In this document: positions 52,321 through 60,461 of the stretch, one piece after another | Layout: every line of letters begins with the position of its first letter | How positions within the stretch are numbered: position 1 is the stretch's first letter | Assembly: GCA_965222725.1 (NCBI GenBank) | Contig: OZ244969.1 | Span: 5,580,001 to 5,644,000 of the forward strand | Reading direction: 5' to 3' | From: GCA-2748575 sp965222725 | Lineage (GTDB): Bacteria; Pseudomonadota; Gammaproteobacteria; Pseudomonadales; Ketobacteraceae | Length of the DNA: 64,000 nucleotides | Made by a program: the position numbers and the translations under genes | The notes under the pieces: model-generated | The model's database searches: none | Seen by the model: only the letters and a program-made list of their open reading frames with translations | What the model was told of the DNA's origin: nothing

Positions 52321-52540
52321 CGGATTAAGTTTGGCTGTTTTCAGGCGGCCCTTTAAAGGCCAGACAATTCTCTGAGTTTAGTAGATCACAGCCTCCTCCC
52401 CAGCGGAACCCTGAAATCAGCCTTTGTCACTATCGTTGCAATTTGTGACATTTCGCCAAGGTTTCGACAAGTTCCGGTGGCGACCCGCCCCTAAGATAAG
52501 CCTTACAAACACTGACCCCCAAAGCAATGGAGACCACACT

Positions 52541-52975
52541 ATGATTCCGCAACTGACAAAACGCTGGTTTATGATACTGGCCATCGTAGCCGGCAGCCTT
52601 AGCCTGACTGGCTGCTTCAATGACAAACCCCACCACAAAGGTGGCGGGATGATGTTTGAATACATTGCCTGGAAACTGGATTTAAGCGACGAGCAACAGG
52701 TGCTGCTGGATGATGTTCGCCAGGAAATGAAAAAGATCCGCAAGCAACACCGGGAACAACGGGCACAGGACAAGGACACAGTGATTGCCCTGATTAACGC
52801 CGACACCCTGGACACGGCCACAGCCATGACACTACTCCAGAAAAAGCAGGCAATGATTGCGGCAAACGCACCATCAGTACTGGATAAAGTGGCTGCCTTG
52901 CATGCCACACTAACCCCGGAACAGAAAGCCAAGATTATCGAAAAGCTGAACAAGATGGACCACCATGCCGATTAA
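52541..52975 (+). CDS. CpxP/Spy-like periplasmic lipoprotein
   Basis: The 144-residue protein has a lipoprotein signal (SLSLTGC, cysteine near residue 26), a helical domain with two LTxxQ-type motifs (LSDEQQ at about 51-56 and LTPEQKAKI at about 127-135), and many charged residues, like CpxP and Spy chaperones. An ATG at 52541 with GGAG eight bases upstream was chosen; a longer frame to 52424 has no signal peptide. It is divergent from the OmpR-type regulator, its likely controller. Its terminator is displaced by an inserted element. Confidence 0.85.
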   Translation: MIPQLTKRWFMILAIVAGSLSLTGCFNDKPHHKGGGMMFEYIAWKLDLSDEQQVLLDDVRQEMKKIRKQHREQRAQDKDTVIALINADTLDTATAMTLLQKKQAMIAANAPSVLDKVAALHATLTPEQKAKIIEKLNKMDHHAD

Positions 52976-53115
52976 GGGTATCTCTAAAAATTAGGATTTT
53001 TTCGTGAGAGCAAGGAAGCACCGCGCAGAGAAGCGCAGTTTACACGAAGTAAATGAGCATTCGAGCACGGAGCTGACACAGCTATCGCGAAAAAAGACAA
53101 TTTTTAGAGGTGCCC
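52976..53115. mobile_element. MITE-like element of 140 bp inserted directly after a stop codon
   Basis: The ends GGGTATCTCTAAAAATT (52976-52992) and AATTTTTAGAGGTGCCC (53099-53115) are inverted repeats with two mismatches. Pairing goes on inward over TTTTTTCG/CGAAAAAA, giving about 35 paired bases. No frame is credible. It begins the base after the stop of the CpxP-like gene. Its ends share GGGNAYCTCT with the 265-bp element at 28028. Confidence 0.75.
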
Positions 53116-53141
53116 GCAAGCCGACTCTTGTCCCCAACTTT

Positions 53142-53171
53142 GGCAGCTCTTACAGCTGCCTTTTTTATTTT
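53142..53171 (+). terminator. Intrinsic terminator, downstream of the inserted element
   Basis: GGCAGCT (53142-53148) and AGCTGCC (53154-53160) form a stem with a five-base loop, followed directly by a long T-run. It is 167 bases after the CpxP-like gene stop and is presumably the original terminator of that gene, pushed away by the MITE-like element. Confidence 0.92.
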
Positions 53172-53213
53172 CAGTTTTAACCGTTAGAATGTGGCCATCC
53201 CCTTAATCAACAG

Positions 53214-54431
53214 ATGCCACATACTATGAAACCAGGCCTGCTGAAAACCATCGGCCCCGGCTTTGTGATTGCCGCCACCGGACTGGGTGCCGGCGACCTG
53301 ATTGCCGCCACCGTTGCCGGCGTACGCTTTGAAACTGCACTACTCTGGGCAGTGGTACTGGGCGCCCTGCTAAAAGGTGCATTGAACGAAGGCCTGGCCC
53401 GCTGGCAACTGGTTACCGGCACCACCATGCTGGAAGGCTGGATTCAGCGTTTACCCGGCTGGGTGAAAGTGTACTTTGGCTTGTATCTGGTGCTCTGGTC
53501 TTTTCTGGTGGCGGCAGCTTTAATGGGTGCCTGCGGACTGGCTGCCAATGCCTTGATACCCTCTTTATCCATCAAACAATGGGCACTGGCCCATTCACTG
53601 ATGGCTGTGGTGATGGTGTTATATGGCCGCTACGCACTGTTTGAAAACCTGATGAAAGTTTTTATCGCAGTAATGTTTGTGACCGTGCTCATTGCGGTAT
53701 TCCGTTTACCATTGAACTGGGCCGGTGTTTTAAGCGGTTTTATCCCCACCATTCCCGAAGGCTCCCTGAAACTGATTCTGGGTGTGATTGGCGGTGTGGG
53801 CGGCAGCGTTACCCTGCTCTGCTATGGCTACTGGATAAAGGAAAAGCAATGGCAGTCGCCCGATGCCTTGCCCGCCATGCGCACAGACCTGTGGTGCGCC
53901 TATGGCATGACAGCCGTGTTCGGTCTTTGTATTGTGATACTGGCTGCCAACACCCGGCCTGAAATCGTTAAAGGCTCTGGAATTCTGATTGCATTGGCGC
54001 ACCAGCTGGAAGTGACCCTGGGGGAATTCTACGGCAACTTGTTTCTGGTGGGTTTCTGGGGTGCGGTGTTCAGTTCCATGTTAGGCGTGTGGCAGGGCGC
54101 GCCCTACCTGTTTGCGGATTTTGTCGCCTTTTCCCGCGGCCAGGCTAAACCCGAATCACTCAAACATTCCCGGCCCTATATCGGTTTTTTATTGTTTATG
54201 GCTGTTCCCCCCTTTGCCATGCTCTACTTTGAAAAACCCGTTTGGCTGGCCATTACCTATGCCGTTGCCGGCGCCTTCTTTATGCCTTTTCTGGCCGGCA
54301 CCCTGCTCTACATGAACAACAAAAAAGACTGGCTTAAAGCACACACCAACCACTGGGCCAGCAATCTGCTATTGCTGGCCGCCCTGCTACTCTTTCTGGT
54401 TTTACTGGCGCAAAAGCTTATTGCAGATTAG
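53214..54431 (+). CDS. Nramp-related divalent metal transporter lacking DPGN and MPH motifs
   Basis: The 405-residue membrane protein has about eleven helices and the general Nramp pattern (GPGFVIAATGLGAGDLIAAT in the first helix). At the position of the canonical DPGN metal motif it has GAGD, and in the sixth helix GGVGGSVT stands where Nramps have an MPH-type motif. Metal transport is thus uncertain; the substrate may be another divalent ion or something else. ATG 53226 is an alternative start; neither has a good ribosome-binding site. Confidence 0.82.
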   Translation: MPHTMKPGLLKTIGPGFVIAATGLGAGDLIAATVAGVRFETALLWAVVLGALLKGALNEGLARWQLVTGTTMLEGWIQRLPGWVKVYFGLYLVLWSFLVAAALMGACGLAANALIPSLSIKQWALAHSLMAVVMVLYGRYALFENLMKVFIAVMFVTVLIAVFRLPLNWAGVLSGFIPTIPEGSLKLILGVIGGVGGSVTLLCYGYWIKEKQWQSPDALPAMRTDLWCAYGMTAVFGLCIVILAANTRPEIVKGSGILIALAHQLEVTLGEFYGNLFLVGFWGAVFSSMLGVWQGAPYLFADFVAFSRGQAKPESLKHSRPYIGFLLFMAVPPFAMLYFEKPVWLAITYAVAGAFFMPFLAGTLLYMNNKKDWLKAHTNHWASNLLLLAALLLFLVLLAQKLIAD

Positions 54432-54519
54432 ACCAGACTGGCACAAGCATTGCTCACTCACACCAATACTTGTGGAACCCGTTCCGCAGCAGTGTAAAAC
54501 CCGCAGAGAGAGAAACCGA

Positions 54520-54882
54520 ATGAACCCTTTTCGCGCGTTAATGCTACCGGCAGCGCTATGCTGGTGCCTGGCAGCCTGCAGTGACAATACCAACGAACCC
54601 GCCAAACCTGAATTGTCACCGGAGCTGATGCAGGGGCAATCCATTGTGGAAGCCAACTGTTTTGTCTGTCACGGGCAGGGTATTAACGGCGCCCCCATCA
54701 TTGGCAACGATAAAATGTGGAGTAAAAGGCTGCCGAAAGGACTGGAAACCCTGGTGGATCATGCCATTAACGGTTTTGCCGGCATGATGCCCGCCAAAGG
54801 CGGTAATCCGGACCTGAGTGACGAGGAAATTCGCCTGGCAGTGACTTATATGATCAGTCAGGTAACGCCCGCTTCCCGGTAA
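54520..54882 (+). CDS. Cytochrome c5-type lipoprotein
   Basis: The 120-residue protein has a lipoprotein signal (WCLAACSDN, cysteine near residue 19) and a single haem site, CFVCH near residues 46-50, with a distal methionine in GMMPAKGG. This is the small class-I cytochrome c pattern. An AGAGAGAG site precedes ATG 54520. It lies upstream of the GbsR regulator and the bd-type oxidase genes, and may feed or sense the same respiratory chain. Confidence 0.9.
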   Translation: MNPFRALMLPAALCWCLAACSDNTNEPAKPELSPELMQGQSIVEANCFVCHGQGINGAPIIGNDKMWSKRLPKGLETLVDHAINGFAGMMPAKGGNPDLSDEEIRLAVTYMISQVTPASR

Positions 54883-54956
54883 CCGCCAACGGACACACCC
54901 TTTCCACACATTCTTCATGGATATTATTTCCTTGATGTCGGTCAATTCTTGTTTTA

Positions 54957-54980
54957 AAGTTTCAATGATTTCTGAAACTT
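54957..54980 (+). promoter_or_regulatory. Inverted repeat AAGTTTCA-N8-TGAAACTT just upstream of the GbsR-type gene
   Basis: Two perfect 8-base half-sites (54957-54964 and 54973-54980) lie 6 bases before the start at 54987. The centre-to-centre spacing of 16 bases is typical for a winged-helix dimer, so it is a good candidate for an autoregulatory operator of the GbsR/MarR-type protein. Confidence 0.6.
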
Positions 54981-54986
54981 CAGTAA

Positions 54987-55571
54987 ATGGTGATACCCAT
55001 GAGTTACCCTGGCCTGTCTCCCATGACGGAACGCTTTGTACGCCATTTTGGTGAAATGGGCAGTCGCTGGGGTTTTAACCGCACCGTGGGGCAAATGTAC
55101 GGACTGATCGTACTGAGTGAACAGCCCCTCAGCGCCAATGACATTGCCGACGCACTGAATATCTCCCGGGGCAACGTCAGCATGGGCATCAAGGAGCTGC
55201 AATCCTGGCGCCTGCTGAAAATCCATCATATTCCCGGGGACCGTAAAGAATATTTTTCGCCTGCCGGTTCGATCCTTGAGCTTGCCCGTCGCGTACTGGA
55301 AGAGCGCGTCCGTCGCGAAGTGGAACCCACCCTGACATTGCTCCGCGATCTGTTAATCGAAACGCCCGGCGGCTCTGCCGAACGCCATGCCCAATCCAAA
55401 ATGCGGGAAATTCATGACCTGCTGGAAACCGGTACCCAGTGGGCCAACGAAATTCAGACCCTGAGCACAGACAGCCTGCAAACCCTGTTAAAACTGGGTA
55501 CCGGCGTGGGAAAACTGCTGGAATTCGCGGACAAACTCCGTGGCAAGGACAGCAAGCAGGACAACGAATAG
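54987..55571 (+). CDS. GbsR/MarR-family transcriptional regulator
   Basis: The 194-residue protein has a winged-helix DNA-binding domain (about 15-100). The recognition region is LNISRGNVSMGIKELQSW, typical of the GbsR group. A helical C-terminal region follows. It starts at ATG 54987, or at ATG 54999. The genes for a cyanide-insensitive bd oxidase follow after 66 bases on the same strand, and it probably controls them. An inverted repeat lies directly at its start. Confidence 0.9.
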   Translation: MVIPMSYPGLSPMTERFVRHFGEMGSRWGFNRTVGQMYGLIVLSEQPLSANDIADALNISRGNVSMGIKELQSWRLLKIHHIPGDRKEYFSPAGSILELARRVLEERVRREVEPTLTLLRDLLIETPGGSAERHAQSKMREIHDLLETGTQWANEIQTLSTDSLQTLLKLGTGVGKLLEFADKLRGKDSKQDNE

Positions 55572-55637
55572 CGCCACACTCAAGCCATACCAGGCGCCGG
55601 ACCGCACCTGATAACAACCAGACCGAGGCACACAACT

Positions 55638-57047
55638 ATGCAGACGATGTTGAACCTGTTTGATGCCGAAATGCTTTCCCGCATTCAGTTTGCCCTGAAT
55701 ATCAGTTTTCATATTCTGTTCCCGACCATTACCGTCGCCTTGTGCTGGTTTCTGTTGCTGTTCCGCGTGCAGTATCTGCGCACCCAAAACGAAGTCTGGC
55801 TGCGGGCTTACCGCTTTTGGGTAAAAGTATTCGCCCTGACCTTTGCCCTGGGTGTGGTGAGCGGCATTACCATGTCGTTTCAATTCGGCACCAACTGGCC
55901 AGGCTACATGGAAACCGTGGGCAATATTGCCGGTCCGTTGCTGGGATACGAGGTACTGACCGCGTTCTTTCTGGAAGCCACCTTCCTTGGGGTCATGCTA
56001 TTTGGTATGAAACGTGTGTCCGCCAGAGTACACACCTTTGCCACCCTGATGGTGGCGGTTGGCACCACCTTGTCTGCCTTCTGGATTCTGTCGCTGAACT
56101 CCTGGATGCAAACACCCACCGGATTTGAAGTGCGCGATGGCGTGGTATACCCCGTTGACTGGTTTGCAGTGGTGTTCAATCCTTCGTTGCCCTATCGCTT
56201 TGCCCATATGATGATTGCTTCCGGGCTAACGGCCTGCTTTTTAATGGCGGGGCTTTCGGCCTACCGGATGCTGAAAGGCGATGATAAACAGGCACCGGCT
56301 CTGACGTTAAAAATTGCCGTTATCTGCGCCGCCATTCTGGCCCCCTTGCAGGTGCTGGTGGGTGATTTTCACGGGTTAAATACCTTTGAGCATCAACCGC
56401 AGAAAATCGCGGCCATTGAAGGTGTCTGGGAAACGGAACGGGGTGCCCCGCTGTTACTGTTTGCCATTCCGGATGAAGAAACCCGCGACAATCACTTTGA
56501 AATCGCCGTACCCAAACTGGCCAGTTTGATCCTGACCCATGAATGGGATGGCGAGGTTCAGGGTCTGAACGATTTTATGGATAAGCACCCACCGGTTGCG
56601 CCCCTGTTTTTCGGATTCCGTTTAATGGTGGGTATCGGCATGCTGATGCTGGCCAGTGCCTGGCTGGGCTGCCTGTACCTGGTGCGTAAAAAGGCGTTTC
56701 CGCCGTGGTTATTAAAGGTCTATCTCGCCATGAGTTTTTCCGGCTGGGTCGCCACGCTGGCAGGCTGGTATGTTACGGAAATCGGGCGCCAGCCGTACCT
56801 TGTCAGTGATTTGCTGCTGACAGCAGACGCGGTTACCACGGTACCGCCAGGCAATGTGGTGACATCGCTGATCATTTACGGGCTGGTGTATTTTGTACTG
56901 CTCATTGCCTATATCCGTACGCTGTTTCGCCTGGCAAGAAAGTCTGTCGATATCGAAGAATTTAACGAACAGGATTACGGTAAGACCGCGCCCTTAATTC
57001 AACCCACTTTCCAATCTGCAAACACTGCCACTCCGGAGGCCCCATGA
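55638..57047 (+). CDS. cioA: Cytochrome bd ubiquinol oxidase subunit I (cyanide-insensitive type)
   Basis: The 469-residue membrane protein has the conserved start AEMLSRIQFALNISFHILFP, haem-b ligand helices, the quinol-binding GWYVTEIGRQPY near residue 375 and a short Q loop. The lack of a long Q-loop insertion places it with CioA/bd-II-like oxidases and not with E. coli CydA. With CioB it reduces oxygen to water using ubiquinol and does not pump protons. It overlaps cioB by four bases. Confidence 0.95.
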   Translation: MQTMLNLFDAEMLSRIQFALNISFHILFPTITVALCWFLLLFRVQYLRTQNEVWLRAYRFWVKVFALTFALGVVSGITMSFQFGTNWPGYMETVGNIAGPLLGYEVLTAFFLEATFLGVMLFGMKRVSARVHTFATLMVAVGTTLSAFWILSLNSWMQTPTGFEVRDGVVYPVDWFAVVFNPSLPYRFAHMMIASGLTACFLMAGLSAYRMLKGDDKQAPALTLKIAVICAAILAPLQVLVGDFHGLNTFEHQPQKIAAIEGVWETERGAPLLLFAIPDEETRDNHFEIAVPKLASLILTHEWDGEVQGLNDFMDKHPPVAPLFFGFRLMVGIGMLMLASAWLGCLYLVRKKAFPPWLLKVYLAMSFSGWVATLAGWYVTEIGRQPYLVSDLLLTADAVTTVPPGNVVTSLIIYGLVYFVLLIAYIRTLFRLARKSVDIEEFNEQDYGKTAPLIQPTFQSANTATPEAP

Positions 57048-58045
57048 ATGAACTTTCTGTGCTGGTCACCCTGTTCGGCGGCCTGATGGCACTGGCCATT
57101 CTGGTTTACGCCATTCTCGATGGTTTTGATCTTGGTGTCGGTATACTGTTACCCCTTAACGGTTCGGAAAAAGACCGCGACAGCATGATTGCCTCCATTG
57201 GCCCATTCTGGGATGCCAACGAAACCTGGCTGGTACTGGCGGTGGGCCTGTTGCTCATTGCCTTTCCACCGGCCTATAACCTGGTTTTGAAAGAGTTGTA
57301 TCTTCCCGCCACGTTAATGCTGTTGGGATTAATACTGCGTGGCTGCGCGTTTGATTTTCGCGCCAAGGTTACACCGGATTACAAGTTTACCTGGGACGTG
57401 CTTTTTAAAGCCGGATCCGCTCTTACCGCGTTAATGCAGGGCTATATGCTGGGGCGTTATGTGCTGGGCTTTGATACCAGCTGGGGTGCCTATCTGTTTG
57501 CCGGTATTAGTGCACTGGGGGTTTCTGCGGCGTTCAGTTATATCGGTGCCAACTGGCTGGTAATGAAAACCGAAGGTGCCTTACAGCAACAGGCCGCGCA
57601 ACAGGCACGGCTGGCCGGCCGGCTGGCATTTATCGGGGTGCTGGCAGTTTGCATTATTAACCCCATGGTCAACCCGTCGGTATTCAGCAACTGGTTTACG
57701 CTGCCGGGAGCGCTATTGTGGTTTCATATTCCCATCATGAGTTTGCTGCTGTTTGTGGTGAACGATCGCTTGCTGAAGCGCATCCCCATGAAAAATGATC
57801 ACAGCAGCTGGATCCCTTTTGTCAGCACGGCAGGGATCTTTTTCCTCAGCTTTCAGGGGCTGGTGTACAGTTTCTTTCCTTATGTGATTCCGGGAAAAAT
57901 GAAATTGCTGGAAGCCGCCAGTGCGCCGGAATCACTGACCTTTGTATTGGTAGGCGTAGTGATTGTGGTGCCGGTTATTATCGGCTACACCATTTTTTCC
58001 TACCGGGTGTTCTGGGGCAAAGCCAGTGACCTTACCTATGACTAG
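57044..58045 (+). CDS. cioB: Cytochrome bd ubiquinol oxidase subunit II
   Basis: The 333-residue membrane protein has the subunit II pattern: DGFDLGVGILLP near residue 25, then SIGPFWDANETWLV (conserved in all CydB/CioB), and later SFFPYVIP. It overlaps the cioA stop by ATGA, giving translational coupling. No small CydX-like subunit gene is visible downstream; the convergent GSDH gene follows within 20 bases. Confidence 0.95.
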   Translation: MNELSVLVTLFGGLMALAILVYAILDGFDLGVGILLPLNGSEKDRDSMIASIGPFWDANETWLVLAVGLLLIAFPPAYNLVLKELYLPATLMLLGLILRGCAFDFRAKVTPDYKFTWDVLFKAGSALTALMQGYMLGRYVLGFDTSWGAYLFAGISALGVSAAFSYIGANWLVMKTEGALQQQAAQQARLAGRLAFIGVLAVCIINPMVNPSVFSNWFTLPGALLWFHIPIMSLLLFVVNDRLLKRIPMKNDHSSWIPFVSTAGIFFLSFQGLVYSFFPYVIPGKMKLLEAASAPESLTFVLVGVVIVVPVIIGYTIFSYRVFWGKASDLTYD

Positions 58046-58051
58046 GCACAC

Positions 58052-58077
58052 CTGCACCGGGCTAGTCCCCGGTGCAG
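58052..58077. terminator. Hairpin over the convergent stop of cioB and the GSDH gene
   Basis: CTGCACCGGG (58052-58061) and CCCGGTGCAG (58068-58077) make a perfect 10-bp stem with a six-base loop. It overlaps the last codons of the GSDH-type gene. There is no T-run on either side. Confidence 0.55.
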
Positions 58078-60230
58078 TCACTCATTTGTGCAATCCAGTC
58101 TGATATCACTGTCACAGCCTCATCATGCACCCGCAGGCTGGCCACGGGTGGCATACGTGCTTCGTCCAGGGTTTGCAGGCGGGCCAGCAACACGGAACGT
58201 TGCGGATCCCCCGGTGCTATGATTCGCGGGTTGATAATATCGAGATCCCCGGAAGCCGGTGGCTGATCGCAGGCGCCCGTATCCGCCAGCGCCGTCTGGA
58301 TTCGCAGATCAATTCCCGATGACGGGCCGCCGGGGCGATGGCAGCCACTGCAATTGGCGTGCAGGTAACTTCGGGCTTTGAGTACCGTGTCTGCGGTTTC
58401 ATCATCCAGGGCAGCCATGGGTGTGAGATGACTGCTGTCGGGAATTCTGTCCAGATAGTTGGCTTTGAACAGTGACATGTTCTGGTTGCCTTCCTGACCG
58501 GACGGGTAACTGTAAGTGGTATCCAGCTGGCTGGCCTCCGGGCCCAGCGACACATTGGCGGCGCTGGTGTGGCACTGGAAACATTCGCTGCGGGACGGAA
58601 TGGTGTGAATAAAATCACCGGCATCAATGGTTTTACCTTCGTCCACCAGGGCCGCATCGGTCTGATCCGCAGACCACTCATAGCTGTAACCGCCCCAGCC
58701 GGTTTCATGGCGCATCATCAATCGGGTTTCCAGGTACTGGCCCTGATAGGTAAAGTTTTTTACCAGCACAGTGCCTACCGGAAATTCAAAATCACCATCA
58801 TCCAGCAGGGTGATTTTGCGGTTTTCCGGAATGGACAGGAAACGGCTTTTTTCCGCCCCGTCTGACCAGAGCTGGCTGGTCACTGCAAAAGGCACCACAT
58901 GTTCGCTGACTTCCTTGGTGGAAGTATCCTGGAAGCAACCGGTTTCTGACAGGCTTTCGGGAATGGTACTGACTTCGCCATCGGACTGGGCTTCGATGCG
59001 ATAGATGCGTCCGGAACCACCCCACCCCAGGTAATAGACCTCTCCATCCAGACCCTGTCCGAATCCTGCGGTATTGATATTGGTTGGCGTCAGCAACTGG
59101 GTAATATAGCTTTCGCCACTGCGGCGGGTGGATCGCAATCTGCCGCTGCAAAAATCCGAATACAGATAGCTGCCCGCCAAAACACTCTGAGATTCGCCAC
59201 GATACACAAAGCCCCCACTGACGGAGCAATCACCGTCGCCATGGGCGTATTCCGCCACCGGTAATGTCAGGCCGGTCTGATCGCAACTGGAACTGTTATA
59301 ACAACTGGTGGCCTCCATAATAGGCCAGCCCAGGTTATCACCCTTGCTTACCAGATTGATTTCTTCATAACGGTTCTGGCCCACATCCGCTACCCAGAGT
59401 TCACCGGTTTGCTGATCGAAACTGAAGCGCCAGGGATTTCTTAAACCGTAGGCATAGATTTCCGGCAGGGCATCCGGATTCCCGACAAACGGATTATCGG
59501 CCGGCACGCTATAGGGTGAGCCACTGTCCACATCAACCCTTAACATACTGCCATGCCAGGACTGCAGGTTCTGGCCATTACCATAAGTGTCGCCGGAACC
59601 ACCGCCATCACCAAAACCAATATACAGCATGCCGTCAGGGCCAAAGGCAATCTGCCCGCCATTGTGATTACTGGCCGGCTGCGAAAGCCGTAACAGAATG
59701 GTTTCTGTGGCAGCATCAACGGGATTGACACCATCAAAGGTAACACGGGAAATAATTGAATCCCGGGTGGTGGAATCATTGTAGGAAAGATACAACTGCT
59801 GATTACTGGCAAAGTTGGGGTGAAAGGCAATCGAGTGAAATCCCATTTCACCGGAATCACGCACCTGATCAGAAATATCCAGCACTTCGGTAACGCTGTC
59901 AGCACCCGGGGAATTATCAAACATCATCACCCGGCCTTCTTTTAATATGGCGAACCAGCGTGAATCATCACCGGGAATCTGAACCAGGCCCACCATATTG
60001 GCCAGGCCGGGTAGTTCGGGGAAAGCATCCACCAATTGCGCCGATACGTCATCCTGCACTACCTGCGCGGGGGCAACACATTCATTGGGCCCGTTGCGGG
60101 GAATCGGACCATTGTCGCAGGCAACAATAAAAATCGTCAGCCCGAGAACGCCCGATCGGTATATCCATTTGCGGAAAGGTATAGGAAATGATTGCTGAAA
60201 ACATTGGAGTAGTGCTGGCCCGATAGTCAT
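58062..60230 (-). CDS. GSDH-type (glucose/sorbosone dehydrogenase) lipoprotein with di-haem C-terminal part
   Basis: The 722-residue protein has a signal ending IVACDN (lipid-modified Cys38). A GSDH/PQQ-type six-bladed propeller spans about 65-415, with NHNGGQIAFGPDGMLYIGFGDGGGSGD as its signature and GLRNPWRFSF further on. The C-terminal part (about 430-722) has two haem c attachment motifs, CFQCH (550-554) and CSGCH (627-631). It is probably a periplasmic quinoprotein dehydrogenase that passes electrons to its own haems. The sugar or alcohol substrate is unknown. No pqq genes lie in the window. Confidence 0.87.
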   Translation of the reverse strand: MTIGPALLQCFQQSFPIPFRKWIYRSGVLGLTIFIVACDNGPIPRNGPNECVAPAQVVQDDVSAQLVDAFPELPGLANMVGLVQIPGDDSRWFAILKEGRVMMFDNSPGADSVTEVLDISDQVRDSGEMGFHSIAFHPNFASNQQLYLSYNDSTTRDSIISRVTFDGVNPVDAATETILLRLSQPASNHNGGQIAFGPDGMLYIGFGDGGGSGDTYGNGQNLQSWHGSMLRVDVDSGSPYSVPADNPFVGNPDALPEIYAYGLRNPWRFSFDQQTGELWVADVGQNRYEEINLVSKGDNLGWPIMEATSCYNSSSCDQTGLTLPVAEYAHGDGDCSVSGGFVYRGESQSVLAGSYLYSDFCSGRLRSTRRSGESYITQLLTPTNINTAGFGQGLDGEVYYLGWGGSGRIYRIEAQSDGEVSTIPESLSETGCFQDTSTKEVSEHVVPFAVTSQLWSDGAEKSRFLSIPENRKITLLDDGDFEFPVGTVLVKNFTYQGQYLETRLMMRHETGWGGYSYEWSADQTDAALVDEGKTIDAGDFIHTIPSRSECFQCHTSAANVSLGPEASQLDTTYSYPSGQEGNQNMSLFKANYLDRIPDSSHLTPMAALDDETADTVLKARSYLHANCSGCHRPGGPSSGIDLRIQTALADTGACDQPPASGDLDIINPRIIAPGDPQRSVLLARLQTLDEARMPPVASLRVHDEAVTVISDWIAQMSDCTGD

Positions 60231-60461
60231 GGTGGTATGCTCCCGCCACGGTAATTATTGTATTTGTTTTGATGTTGACCTTAGTTTTTTAGTGGTCTTA
60301 TTGACCGTAGAAAAGTCAATCTGGCAGCTAAAGACTAACGGGATAAACAGGTCGTGGTCACGCAGGAATTAGAAAAACTGCTGAGCAGATCAAAAAAACG
60401 CAGCATAGGATCATGGTCGCCATCCCTGGCGCCGATTATTGCAGGGATACTGATTAATTTA

